Positions 34,926-46,008 of a DNA stretch of 64,000 nucleotides are shown here, one piece after another. The DNA lies in contig JABAKD010000025.1 of assembly GCA_012845835.1 (NCBI GenBank), positions 29,271,761 to 29,335,760 of the forward strand, given 5' to 3'. Numbering within the stretch: the first letter of the stretch is position 1; each line of letters opens with the position of its first letter. The notes under the pieces were generated by a model. The model ran no database searches. It had not been told where the DNA came from and saw only the letters and a program-made list of their open reading frames with translations. Made by a program: the position numbers and the translations under genes. The stretch is from Undaria pinnatifida (lineage: Eukaryota; Sar; Phaeophyceae; Laminariales; Alariaceae).

Positions 34926-36414
34926 CGAAATAGTGGCAGACGCGGCGCTCTCTCCCCCATCATGGGAACCCGCCGCGAGACCAAAACATTCACCGCAGCT
35001 GTCTCGGAAATATCGACGCGAGATATACACGTTTTGGCCTTGCCCGTCTCCGCCTCAGAGTTTTATGTGCCATATTTTCTAGCCGTATCTCCGTCCCGCG
35101 TTTCGCATGTAGATTTTTTTCTGCTTTAAACTCCTGTTCGCCTGAGTGCCTGCTTTCGTCCATCCTTGTTTTTGGTTGCTTGGCTGTATGCTTCCTTCCG
35201 TTTATCGCTGGGTTAGGCTACATGTCTGCATGACTTCGGTCATCGTTGGTTTGGTGCATTTTTATGTTCGAGGTTGTACGGAGACGCTTGCTTGCAGCGC
35301 AAGGGCCTTTGGTTCTTGGAGTGGATGTATTGCTGTATGCGCGTGATCTCTGTCAAGCCGTCGAAGGTCCTCGATTGTTCGCGCCGTTCATGAAACATCT
35401 GCCCACCGTTTTCGTTTGTGGGGTTCGAGTATGATATCTCTGGACAATACTCCTGTTCTATCGTTTTTCACGGATCGTCGCATCGTACTTCCACTCCCCT
35501 CCTTGATAAAAAAATGTAGGAGTACCTGGTACGATGTACGACACACACCAATTTTTCCGATATATATGTAAACTCGTTCTAGCTGGTATGATTCGGATAT
35601 ATTTTCAGCAGTAATAGCAGGGTATCTTTGTGCTTTAGGGTTGTGCCGAGATACCTGTGTTTCAAAGTATTGTTATACCACACCAGGTACGCGCGGTAGA
35701 CCCGCAATACGCCTTTCCCTGTATGTAACCGTATCACTTGTAACTGTCACTGATGATTCGTAACGATACATACAAAATCTCTGTCTGTCTGGGTCGTCGT
35801 ACTGAGAGACGCTTGTGGCTCGAAGGGATTTGACTCCGTGAGAAGGAACAGATAGGCGTATTATGCATGTGCGGTCGATACACAATGCAATCGATTGTAC
35901 GCGGTTGTTCACGTTCGGGGAAAATGGGTGTCTTTTACTGTGTGTGATTCGCGCCGATTCTCTTTCATAATGCTCCTCCTGTTCTCTCGCTATACTCGTC
36001 GCTCGTGCACGCGCTGCTCTGCTTCAAACCTGGTATAATTCGCGACCGAAAGCCACGTTCGCTAGGAGCGAACTCGTATCCTAACTCGTATCCTTATATG
36101 TAGACGTGTCATGTGCGCAGCATTTGACAAAAATCTTTGTGTGCAAGCCCTTTGGTTTTGCGCAACATCTAGTCTCTCTCATCGCCGCCCCCTCGTATCC
36201 GCCTCACGCCCCACGCACGTATCGGTTCCGCGGCCCGTACGTCACAGCCCAAGTCTCCGACGTCGCTCTCCGTCACAAAGTTGCCGCTGTTGCCAAGCAG
36301 CGGAGGTGCGAAGCAAACCCATCAGGCCGAGGTGGGAAAATATAGAAGGACAGAAACTCTATAAAACGTATAACTCTGGGCGGAAATACAAGGAATGCGT
36401 CAGTATTGTATACT
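34926..36414. other. no supported gene
   Basis: Short open frames at 35246-35434 and 36106-36345 have plausible codon texture but no known motif or clear splice context. Confidence 0.4.
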
Positions 36415-36610
36415 ATAATGCTCAGTTTGGGTAAGCAATTGGTTAACCTGTTGCAAGTGGTCAAACGGACTAATACCCCACTAATTCCTTAACAAATGGC
36501 GTCGTCGACAGACTATGGTTTTTTGGGTCGTGGTTTCGAATCCCACCATCCACCAATAATAAACTTTTACGACTTTCCCCAGGTCGAACTTGAAAAATAC
36601 CCTCCCCGCG
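36415..36610 (+). repeat. SINE-like element, family B copy 1
   Basis: GCTCAGTTTGGGTAAGC-type 5' part, TGGCGTCGTCG and a tRNA T-arm-like GTGGTTTCGAATCCCACC, then CATCCACC and AATAATAAAC. Matches 57235-57425. Confidence 0.6.
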
Positions 36611-36764
36611 GTGTCCCCAGGTAGGAAGTTAATCGAATGAAAAAGGTCGTTAAAATGTACGTCTTGACCGAGGTGAGAAAAAGAAGAAGCGTGAAAAAAA
36701 AGTACCATGATGGACGGAACCTCGGGTGCAGCTTATACAAGGAAAATCGGCCCGCTGTAGTCAA

Positions 36765-36880
36765 GTACTCTCCCTCCTTTTTCGTAACTCAGATCCGGGG
36801 TCACATAGCCGACCCTGACCCCCCACTGGTTCCACTACGTTAAGTGTCCGCGTTACTATCGCAGTAAGGTATGTTTTGCA
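36765..36880 (+). repeat. dispersed repeat with AACTCAGATCCGGGG
   Basis: Partial copy of the repeat at 5725-5890 and 38770-38940. Confidence 0.5.
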
Positions 36881-38769
36881 GGGTGATCTGTGCAGTACAA
36901 ATCGAACCATGGAAACAAGTCCCAGGTCATGCACATCACACAGCTCTCCATCCGGCACCACTATTTAGACCCCGAAGATTATATTAGATCATCTAGATCA
37001 CAATCTGCCGTTGACACTCGTTTCGCAGGATCTGTGCACAGATCGAATCCAGGCAAACAAGTGCTAGATCATTTTTAATCATAGAGCTTTCCATCCTTCA
37101 ACATGATCGAGACCACGCAGATCAACTATTTCGAAGTATATCGACTAGTTGTGGTCTGTATCCCGTAAACGGCACAGACAGATAAAATCGTAAATAGGGA
37201 TCTGATGTGCCCAGCGTGTGGAAAATGATTACATATACTATCTAGACTAAGTTACTACCTACCTGCGGTTATTTCCATGGTGATAGTCAGGTACATTGGC
37301 CATGAGTTGTACCGTTTGAATCTAAGCTTTGCAAGGGCGCCGGGCGCATGATAGGTCGGCCGGACGTGTTTTGCACTCCTCATCAAGGACGCTTGATGTA
37401 GTTGTTGGTTGTTGGATACATTGTTTTCTGCTTTCACTTTTGATGATCTGGATTTATTTATCATTTTTCATCATTTTCTTAATATTTGACACTAACACTG
37501 CGCATTTTCGGGTGGTAAACAAAATAATATAAAAATGCAAGGCTTTCCTTCAGACAGAGTTGTGATAATGAGGGTGACTCCAGAAATGATAAAGGTATGC
37601 ACCGCACGCATGCGCCCCCCGCGGTGACCAGTACCTCGGCAGCACCAGAGCGGCAACATAGTGCAGAGCAGCAGCAACATTAACTACCACAACAACTATA
37701 GTCTATGCCCACCGAAAGACAGAAGAGCAGCGCACCAACAAAGCGTTTACACGAACAAGGAATCTAAAACACACGTGTACTCCTCCGTTTTAGTCTATAG
37801 ATCGCATCTGCGCTGCTGTAACTACGACTGATTGCTCTGTTTAAAATGCTGGCCAGAACTGCGTGCTCGTATAAGTGCAGTAACAATAATTGTAGTACTG
37901 CTGTGTGGTCCCTGTATGATGCCGGTCGGTGTGTTCACGGCTGTATAATAACCTATCTGGTACCGGCGTGGGCGAGGCCGATAAACCGGCATTTTTACGA
38001 GTGCCGAGCTCCGGGTGGGATCATGCTGACCGGTCGCCATTTTCCAAGGGCCGGAATACTAGTATAATGCTGATCACCGAAAGCCAAAACGGACACCTGT
38101 TTTGAATATTCATCAAGGTTTTGACTGCACCACCTGACTTAGCAATAGGTGAACGAGTATGACGAGTGAGCAGCAGAGGTGCGCATGAAACCGGGTATAG
38201 CAGTGTGCTCGTAGCTGTACAGTCTCGCCCCTGGGTTGTGCCAGGTTGCGCCGAGTTTTTGGTGGGAGCATGCTGAAAATACCTATCCGGACTCTATTGC
38301 AGAATGATTGAGTGATACCTAGACTGCACGTTCGACACGAAGATCTGAATAACCGAGAAATTGGTAAATACAGCAGCTGCTGTTGTACGTTAGCCTTGCG
38401 TCTTGCGTCAGTCCATATATTGGGCTATAATCGAAGAGCTGGCTATCCGAGCGACCACAGAACCTGAGATCCTAGTGTAAGGTGTATATACTGTGCTTCG
38501 TACAATGTCACTCTCTACGATATGTGGTTGGTTTGGAATCCCAGGGGGCGTCGCAAGTTGAAAAGGAGGAATACAGGGCGTTCTTATGAGCTGTAGCTAG
38601 GTATAACGTAAACAAGATATCTTGAAAACTAAACAAATACTACTACAGTTAGCCACCGCGCAAGTAACCGGAGAAGTAACATCGACCAGCCCAAACGAGT
38701 TCGTAGTTTGGTCGATGCGGTTGGTGACTCCCCTTGCTTTCCACGTGCCATCTACGAGTATTCTCTCTG
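36881..38769. other. no supported gene
   Basis: AT-rich to neutral sequence with only short unrelated open frames. No structured repeat beyond isolated microsatellite-like patches was seen. Confidence 0.4.
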
Positions 38770-38940
38770 CGCTTGATCTCCAGCTCCCTCCCTTTTCGCA
38801 TTTCAGATCCGGGGTCATATAGCTCCCCTCTCAAAACGGTGCACCCCCCACATTTTATCGCGAGAAATATTCAGCACTTCCTTCCCTCATGGGTTCGCTT
38901 CAAGGTGTGTACAAGTTTATCCATGCTGTAATAGGCGCTA
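38770..38940 (+). repeat. dispersed repeat with TTTCAGATCCGGGG
   Basis: CT-rich lead, CAGATCCGGGGTCATATAGC, C-rich stretch, TTTTATCGCGAGAAATATTC. Homologous to 5725-5890. Confidence 0.5.
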
Positions 38941-40060
38941 TCTACATGCCGTTTTTTGTCTTTAGGTTGTCTAGGTGATAATTAATATGCCAGGGTTAAC
39001 AAAAAGATAGTAGAGGGGTGACTTCGAGTTGTAATCATTGTGCGCACGGAAGCTACACAACCCGAATTGAGGGGAAAGTTTACGCATTTTTGTAGCATCG
39101 CCTAGGGTAGCCCCAGCCTCGATCTACATCCCAGCCCTGTTTTTCACGTAGGCAACGGCGGCTTGGACGAGCGCATTGTTGATCGCAACGCTTTGCGTCC
39201 ACCATTCAGTGTGGTTGTAGAACGATTTGCGCCAATGGCGATATCTTAGATACGAGCGTGCCATGGCATGGCCTATCAACACACATGAACAGTTAGTTGG
39301 TTGAACCAGCATAATAACAAGCGGGGGGAAAACAACCCAAGCAGGACCTGTACACGCATGATATCATTTAATTGCGAAAACTGCAGCAACAGGACGGACT
39401 TTACACTCTGGTGTGCTTCTACTGTTCTGCTTGGCGTTTTGCGTCGGGAGCACGCAACCTTTGCCCGTGGGGTCCTATGACTGCGGTGTCGGAGAGCAAA
39501 CGGTCATGTCCCTATATCTTCGAGGTCCCTCCCCGCCGTCACACATAATACCTTCCGCCTAGATGTATCGCTGTGTCCGACCAGCAGCTTTAGTTGAGCA
39601 CCGCAATAATAAATTAGTATTCTATAGTGCCGATTTCGGCACCATAGTGGGAATGGCCAACCCTTGAGCGGGCTTGTACTTTGAACCGAGTATGGGTGCT
39701 TCCCCGATATTGGTTGGGTAGTGTTATTTTCTTTGTTGCCGCGTGTATGTGTTGTGCTTTTTTTTACGATGCCACATACTTCAGTCAGGGTTCCAAATTA
39801 ATGCGATGCCGCGCCAAGCGAAAATGACCGCATTAAAATGGGGCCCCGAACTGTCCCGCTTTAGTGGGACACCGCACTAAAGTGAATACTCATTTAGGGC
39901 GGCACCGCAAGGGGTTAAAACAATATTCAGTAGGTTGCAGCCGACCTGAATAACGCGGGGACCGCAGAAACGTAGATCAGACATACCTCTTGGTTGAACG
40001 TACCCGTTGTAGTACAAACAAACGTTTTTCCTATGAACAGCTTATTTGTGAACAGCAGCA
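38941..40060. other. no supported gene
   Basis: Contains a short inverted repeat around TGTCCCGCTTTAGTGGGACA at about 39866-39885 and a fragment resembling the GTCCCTCTA MITE interior near 39620. No gene. Confidence 0.4.
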
Positions 40061-40283
40061 GGATACCCGATTTAAGAGCGCCCATGGTAAAAAAAACGGA
40101 CCTAAGAGGGGTGAAATCGGCTTGCCTCGCCTTGTGGCGTCTGTACTATAGCCTATACCTGGTATGATTGTGCCGCCTATACTATAATCTACTGGTATGC
40201 GATACCCGATCTTAGACAGGAGCGGCACGGAGATAAAAGCGGTATACTGGCCTGTCCCGAAGGGCTCTTAAATCGGGTACCCC
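40061..40283. mobile_element. 223-bp MITE
   Basis: Terminal inverted repeats of about 20 bp, GGATACCCGATTTAAGAGC at the left and the complement of GGGTACCCGATTTAAGAGCC at the right. No ORF and no clear target duplication. Confidence 0.65.
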
Positions 40284-40899
40284 ACTGTATTTGGATCGTC
40301 AATAGTGAATGCAAGGTATGCGTTTTCTACACTACACTGCTCTTCCCACCATATCACCTGGACAGATATACTGCTGCACGAACTCTTCGATTGGGTTACC
40401 TAGTTGATTGCTGAAGAATGAAAGCAACCGGCATACGAGCAACCCAAAGCTACACCACGACGTATGATGATACTTGTTTCTCATTAGTACTAGCTGTTTA
40501 TTACAGGCACAACCCGGCACACCCAACGGATTTCTGCTCTTCTTGGATAAACAGTTCAAACAAAGGCTCCACGTTGACGATGGTTTCATGATTAACGATC
40601 GATCTAGAGATGCAAGGAACCTACCGCCAACCGGCGTAGCTCTGATCAAGCCCACATGAATGTAGATGACAGCGTCGAAGATTTTATGTGCATCCACGCT
40701 CTAGGGCGGGAGAGGTGGCGAGCGTTGTGGTTGGATCTTTGGCTGGGAAGTACCGAAATGTCGAGGTGGCGAGCGTTGTGGTTGGATCTTCGGCTGGGAA
40801 GTACCGAAATGTCGAGGTTGCTACTTTTGAGTTTTTGATGGTTTATGATATGTTTGACGACATTATATTTATACGATACAGCAGTATCTTATCGTACAA

Positions 40900-41400
40900 T
40901 ATTATGTTCACTATATTCCACTTTGCCATTTGGCAATAATATTATTATAAAGGTAAAAAATTCACTCCAGCTGTGAGATCGAAGAATTCGTCGGAACTCA
41001 TATTCGCCAGCTGCGTGTGATCCTCTGATCGCGCGTATTACTGTGTGCGTCCTCATTAAGGATACAATACTTACAGGATATACTTGATAAACTGATGCGT
41101 TTCCTTCCACACCTGTCAGATTTCGTCCCCCTCATAAACGGGCTTTATAGTTTCCGCGTACAGATTGACTAACTTTAATCTGTTTACCCTGGTACAAGCT
41201 ACACTGCTGTGGTTCTAAGGGAAGTCGCCGACCTATATCCTTAATGAGGACGCACACAGCAATACGCGCGATCAGAGGATCACACGCAATTGGCGAATAT
41301 GAGTTTCGACGAAATCTTCGATCTCACAGCTGGAGTGCGTTTTTAATTTTTATAATAATATTGCCAAATGGCAAAGTGGAATACAGTAAACATGATAACA
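40900..41400. mobile_element. 500-bp foldback element with 160-bp inverted arms
   Basis: The left arm (40900-41065) and right arm (41235-41400) are near-perfect inverted copies. They pair from ATGTT(C/T)ACT(A/G)TATTCCAC through TGCCATTTGGCAATAATATT and CCAGCTGTGAGATCGAAGA to TCCTCATTAAGGATA. The centre of about 170 bp is unique. Half-copies lie at 48830-49095, 49688-49775 and 54360-54460, so it is a mobile family. Confidence 0.85.
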
Positions 41401-41499
41401 ACAACAACAACACTAGAGTACACAAGGGAGGTATAGTTGTGCATAGGCTTCCTGTTTCATGCGTTCCCCTCGGTTTTCATCTGCTTTCTTTCTGGGAAT

Positions 41500-41771
41500 G
41501 ACGCGGGCTACGGTAGAGGAGTGCACCACTTTTTTTCTGAGGTCCTTCAATTTTGGGTGCTTAAGACCTCTCCCAAAAACTGATTTGTAGAAAAATAAAA
41601 CCGCCACCTGATAAAAAGATCCCATGGCCTAGGTACACAACGAGAATCACGCAAAAAAAAATCGCTTATTATTTTTTTTTCCGACGATCTTGGGTGAAGG
41701 AGCCCGGCCCCGTCACTCAGAAAAAAAAAGTAAAAAAAAAAGGTATACCTCTATCGTAGCATGCGTCGATT
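41500..41771 (-). mobile_element. 270-bp MITE, inverted copy left of the NPF gene
   Basis: Ends carry inverted GCTACG(A/G)TAGAGG followed by T(A/G)(T/C)ACC. The interior matches 46009-46275 in reverse (CAGTTTTTGGGAGAGGTCT, GCGTGATTCTC, GACGGGGC). No ORF. Confidence 0.7.
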
Positions 41772-41783
41772 TTTTTTTTTTTT

Positions 41784-42158
41784 TCATGAGTGATCGATAT
41801 TGAAGCATGCTGTACACGATCGGATGGCCAACACAGTCATAGTGACGATGGTTATGGATACATGCGCCCCCCCCGCCCAAAACCAAACCGAACGCAGGTA
41901 TATGTCCGAAACGAGAAGAAAAGCAAGAAGCAAGTACTGCATCAGCCCGCCGACGATCGCGGATTGCACACAGCCACTCGTCACGAGAAAGCACACCCAC
42001 TTCCAATCACTTCCAACCTCCAAACGGCAAAGTATCTCCGTTTCGGCCATCACACGCGACGAGGCATCAGCATCAGGCTCTTCTTCGCTCTCGTCAAACG
42101 CGGCACTTTCCCCCATCTTCCCACGCCGGTGGCTACGTACGCCGTTACCATTTTGCAT
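41784..42158 (-). CDS. putative small membrane protein, divergent from the NPF gene
   Basis: 124 codons from the first ATG; an internal ATG at about 42116 starts MGESAAFDESEEEPDADASS. An acidic N terminus is followed by hydrophobic stretches (WKWVCFLVTSGCVQSAIVGG, MQYLLLAFLLVSDIYL, VSITIVTMTVLAI), suggesting two or three membrane segments. The start lies 92 bp from the opposing ATG at 42250, so the two would share a promoter. The 3' end abuts the MITE at 41771 and may be truncated. It could also be antisense to the 5' UTR. No family recognised. Confidence 0.3.
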   Translation of the reverse strand: MQNGNGVRSHRRGKMGESAAFDESEEEPDADASSRVMAETEILCRLEVGSDWKWVCFLVTSGCVQSAIVGGLMQYLLLAFLLVSDIYLRSVWFWAGGAHVSITIVTMTVLAIRSCTACFNIDHS

Positions 42159-42249
42159 TTATCGGCATCTTAATCACCATCCCCAACATTAGCACCACAA
42201 TTATCCATAACACAGCCAGCCTCAAGAGCAGCACGAACACGCAGCCACC

Positions 42250-44592
42250 ATGTCCAACCTGGGGCACAAGAAAGGCCACGAGGCAGAGTGGAGAGACGCC
42301 TCATCCCTCTTCGGCATTGGTGCGAGTCGGAACCGCCCCCCTCCTCCCGCCGACCAGCCCTCGGGCATTGGAAACCTACGCACCCCGGAGGAGGGGGCAC
42401 CAACTAACCGTCACCCCCTCCCCGGCCTGCCCCCCGCTAAGGCCAACCCGCACACCGCCACAACGGGGGCTATGACTCGCCGATCTGTTCGCCCTCAACC
42501 GGCGGACGGAGGGGCTGCCGGTGCGGCGGGTATGGTTGGGAGGGGGGTTGGGAGAGAAGGAGTGGAGGTTTCCAGGGCGGCGGGATCGGTTGAAGGGGGG
42601 GAGGGGGCTAGGGGGGCTGCGGAAACGGTTGCAGGCGGGATGGGAGATGTCAGGGCCGTGGAAACGATAGGGGTGTGGGCGGGGATTGCCAGGGCAGCGG
42701 AAACAGTTGGAGGGTGGGTGGGGGTGCCGGGGATCGCGGGAATCATTGGAGAGGGGGTGGAGGGAGCGGGGAGGGGGGTTCAGGGGAGCATGAGGATGGT
42801 GGAAGGGGAGATGGGGGTTGCCGGGGCTGCGGGAGCGGTGGGGGGAGGGGTTGGATTGAGCAGGGCCGCGAAAACGGCGGGAGGGAAGGTGGAGGGTAAA
42901 CGAGTCACGGGAAGGACGCGACGGAAGGTGAGGCGTAACGGAGCTGCGGCCAAAACGCGGAAAGCGGCGTTAGAAAGTTGGGCGAAGATGCAGAAGGCGA
43001 CGCGCGGCATGGTCGTGAGGAGGAGCAAGCACCGGAAGAATGTCAGCTTCGGGGAGCGCACAGTAAACCTGTTTATGTACTCGGAGCGGGAGAAGGTTGA
43101 AGCGAGAGGCGCTGTCTGGGTGAGTGCATCCGTTCCACCGGACAGGTTGGTTTCTCGGCCTGCTCGACTGAACAGGAACAGGAACCGGTCGGTTGTTCCG
43201 AGGCATGCTGGCCAAGAAGGGTCGACCGTTACCGCATCTCGCCAGCTTGAGAAGTACACCGTATATGTGGATGGGGATGGCCGAGAGCTTGACCAGAATA
43301 AGCCGCCCAGCCCAAAAATGCTCCGAGTCCTTCCATTTACGATTACGAAAAGAAAACACGCAAACTCCATGGAAGCGTCGGTAAAACCACCGTCGCCGAA
43401 ACCCCACGTCGACACCACAATTTCGACGACATCAGGATCGAACGACGCGAGCCCCCACGCCGAGCAAAAAGTATCATCGACGACATCAACGTCGAATAAT
43501 CCGTTTATGGCACCTGGCCTGGAGACCGACTCGAAGCCATCTACAACAGATTCGAAGCCCCGTTCTTCGAAACACTTCGGCGCCGATGACAGTGCTGATA
43601 CTAAGACGGCACCGTTTTCAGCATCGCTGATTAACCCCTTTTCGAAGTACTTAAAGAGCGGCGGAGATGACAACGGCAGCGCGTACACTTGTACGACTCC
43701 GCCGCCGTTTTTCGCAACGTCTACGAATCCGTTCGCGGAAAACTTCGACGGAGAAGTCAGGGTTGATCTTGCTTCACTACCGCGTGCCACCGCCGGCACG
43801 TTTAACCCATTTCCAAAACGTTCGAATAGCGGACGAGACGACACCAGCAGCAGCAATACTCGCGCTTCACGGACTGCTTCAAGTTCTTCAAATCCTTTCT
43901 CGGAGAACTTCAAAGGCGGAGATGACATCAGGAGCAATACCCACGCTGCACGGACTGCTTCAAATTCTTCAAATCCCTTCTCGGAGAACTTCAAAGGCGG
44001 AGATGACACCACCACCAGCAATACCCGCGCTGCACGGACTGCTTCAAGTTCTTCAAATCCTTTCTCGGAGAACTTCAAAGGCGGAGATGACACCAGCAGC
44101 AGCAATACCCGCGCTGCACGGAGTGCTTCAAGTCCTTCAAATCCTTTTTCGAAGAACTTCAAAGGCGGAGATGACAGCAGCAGCAGTGCTCTAACTACGT
44201 CACCCGTTACGCCCACAGGGGGGTCGCTCATCTTTCCCGTGGGTCCCCGAAAAAGTGGATACGACGGCTGGTCATCAACCCCGCCCAAGCCAGGGGCAAA
44301 CGACTCTGAAAAAAATACTAAATCGGTGCCAGCGGGGGAGGGGACTTTCCCCGTGCCGCGCGGCAAATACGGGGATAATAGAGTGTCGTCCTCGCGCGAG
44401 TCGACGCCGTCTTGGTGTGTGGAAGAACCTGTGAGGAAGTCGAAGGGGGAGTGGGAGGTCGAAGGCGAAGGGGAAGAGCTTCCGCGTGAATCGCTTTCAA
44501 GTTATTTTTCGAACATGCCTAGGTTGGCGGGGGTGGTGGCTGTGGTTGGGGTTGTCGCTACCGTGGGATTGGTAGCGTTGCGCCGTCGCTGA
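42250..44592 (+). CDS. 780-aa tail-anchored protein with eight NPF motifs
   Basis: Intronless. The ATG has a strong context (GCCACCATGT). Residues about 93-217 are degenerate 15-aa Gly/Ala/Val repeats (AAETVGG type). About 220-270 is a basic stretch (TGRTRRKVRRNGAAAKTRKA), followed by KNVSFGERTVNLFMYSE, which contains a KxVxF motif of the PP1-docking type. From residue 416 to about 632 there are eight NPF tripeptides, four of them in 27-aa tandem repeats of NPFS(E/K)NFKGGDD plus a Ser/Thr/Arg spacer. Residues about 758-776, LAGVVAVVGVVATVGLVAL, are hydrophobic and followed by RRR at the C terminus. NPF binds EH domains of endocytic proteins, so a membrane-tethered EH ligand is a reasonable guess. 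No homologue is known to me. A long mirror frame lies opposite, but this strand has the start context, ordered repeats and anchor. Confidence 0.75.
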   Translation: MSNLGHKKGHEAEWRDASSLFGIGASRNRPPPPADQPSGIGNLRTPEEGAPTNRHPLPGLPPAKANPHTATTGAMTRRSVRPQPADGGAAGAAGMVGRGVGREGVEVSRAAGSVEGGEGARGAAETVAGGMGDVRAVETIGVWAGIARAAETVGGWVGVPGIAGIIGEGVEGAGRGVQGSMRMVEGEMGVAGAAGAVGGGVGLSRAAKTAGGKVEGKRVTGRTRRKVRRNGAAAKTRKAALESWAKMQKATRGMVVRRSKHRKNVSFGERTVNLFMYSEREKVEARGAVWVSASVPPDRLVSRPARLNRNRNRSVVPRHAGQEGSTVTASRQLEKYTVYVDGDGRELDQNKPPSPKMLRVLPFTITKRKHANSMEASVKPPSPKPHVDTTISTTSGSNDASPHAEQKVSSTTSTSNNPFMAPGLETDSKPSTTDSKPRSSKHFGADDSADTKTAPFSASLINPFSKYLKSGGDDNGSAYTCTTPPPFFATSTNPFAENFDGEVRVDLASLPRATAGTFNPFPKRSNSGRDDTSSSNTRASRTASSSSNPFSENFKGGDDIRSNTHAARTASNSSNPFSENFKGGDDTTTSNTRAARTASSSSNPFSENFKGGDDTSSSNTRAARSASSPSNPFSKNFKGGDDSSSSALTTSPVTPTGGSLIFPVGPRKSGYDGWSSTPPKPGANDSEKNTKSVPAGEGTFPVPRGKYGDNRVSSSRESTPSWCVEEPVRKSKGEWEVEGEGEELPRESLSSYFSNMPRLAGVVAVVGVVATVGLVALRRR

Positions 44593-46008
44593 CGAACTCA
44601 CCCCCCACGACTGTAATAATTCCTTCGCTTTCTTTTTTTCTGGATTTTCCTCTTTCTGGCAATGCTTGAGAAGTATCGGGTGGTAATCGTAGACATTTGT
44701 TATAAGCTAGTGTATAGCGCAGGCGAGGCGAGACGCAGTAACTTTCCCGGCACAACATATTTGGAAAACCATCGGGGCCGGTTGTTTTCTGTATGACGCC
44801 TAGCTGCGCGAGGATTTGGACGCCGTGCGTAGGTGGCGACCGTCCGTTTGGTTTGGGCAAGTGGGATAAAATCTTCTATAGGAATCATTGGCTTGGTACA
44901 TTGTATAAATTAGCTCTAGACAACGTTGGAGTTGTCCGGTATAACAATAGCTGGTGGCATCCACCACCCGTACCGACTCGTTTTGTGCACTTGTTGGTTC
45001 GTTTATGTGCTTGTCGGGTGACGGCTATTTATTGATTAGCGCCGGATGTTTTTCATTTTGGGAAAACGCGATCAAACCTAGCCAACGTTGACTTGACACA
45101 TTGTGCAATTACCTCATAACATTATGAGAGTTGTCCGGCATAATAGCTGGTGGCATGCACCACCAGTGCAGACTTCTCCGAAACATGTTATAGCTTTTCT
45201 TTATTTCTTTTGTCCGGTTGGGACTGTTTTTATTGTTGACAGTGGGGAGGGGTTCACGCTTAATAGCTTTGTTCTTGTGTGGTTCAATTTTCCATACGCC
45301 TCCTGGGAACGTACAACTGCACAAGGTGCATAATCCATCCATAAGTGGTAGTGTACACAGTGTTTGGTCTGGGGTGACGTTCTGTGAAGTGCATATACAC
45401 CTGGTTATATATACCTAGTGTTGAACGTGTTTTCACATCCTTTAGTTCCGTTTCTTCTGGTCATTTCTTGTTTTAATAGCTGATTCTAAATGGCGAATCT
45501 TACCTATCGGCATCGTCCGGTTGATGGAGTAAACTGTTTTAAAACGATTTCTCGCTAACGTTTGAACTAAATAAGCCATAGCTTGAATCTCATCATCGAA
45601 CCCTCTTGGCGATTGTGAACAAGACAGGACGATCCTTCTGGACTGTGCTACCGTAAGTAAGGGCATCTATGCCTCCCACGGATTGATTTGGTCGCGATCT
45701 AAACATTTTTTCGAGTGAAAGCGAGCTCTTCCTCATGACCGCGCCAGCAAAGAAGGACCTATTTCGCGTTGTGTGAGATGTCGCCACCCACCAAGGCCCA
45801 CATGTGGACTACAGGTACCAGGGTTAGCATGGACTGGAATCGTGTCGCCGATCTGCAGAAGTGCCCTGCTTAGAGCGGACACCATGTCCATGTCACTTAA
45901 TCCAGTAGACTGCAACAACTGCCAATAGTTCGCCTCGAGCACGCGTTATCGTTTCATTTTGCGATCCAACTATGCGCAGAGCGTGTTTCAAACCAGTCTA
46001 GTGGGATC
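44593..46008. other. 3' flank of the NPF gene; decayed coding relic
   Basis: 44880-45170 holds two imperfect repeats of GTTGTCCGG(T/C)ATAA...AGCTGGTGGCAT. No other structure was found apart from the relic listed separately. Confidence 0.4.
45442..45942 (-). pseudogene. decayed unidentified coding relic
   Basis: Protein-like text runs on the minus strand but changes frame at least twice: SDMDMVSALSRALLQIGDTI, then SFFAGAVMRKSSLSLEKMFR and VQKDRPVLFTIAKR, then DEIQAMAYLVQTLARNRFKT. The continuity across frames suggests one frameshifted ORF. The family is not identified; a transposon protein is possible. Confidence 0.3.

Noticed and set aside
35246-35434. 62-codon exon-like frame
   Set aside because: An acceptor-like TTGCAG precedes part of it, but there is no family, donor or partner exon.
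40332-40697. 121-codon minus-strand frame
   Set aside because: Length is within chance expectation and no motif was recognised.
42780-44366. 528-codon open frame on the minus strand opposite the NPF gene
   Set aside because: It mirrors the plus-strand gene: its Ser/Leu/Val repeats are the complement of the NPF repeats. It lacks a start context, and the plus strand has the anchor and ordered motifs.
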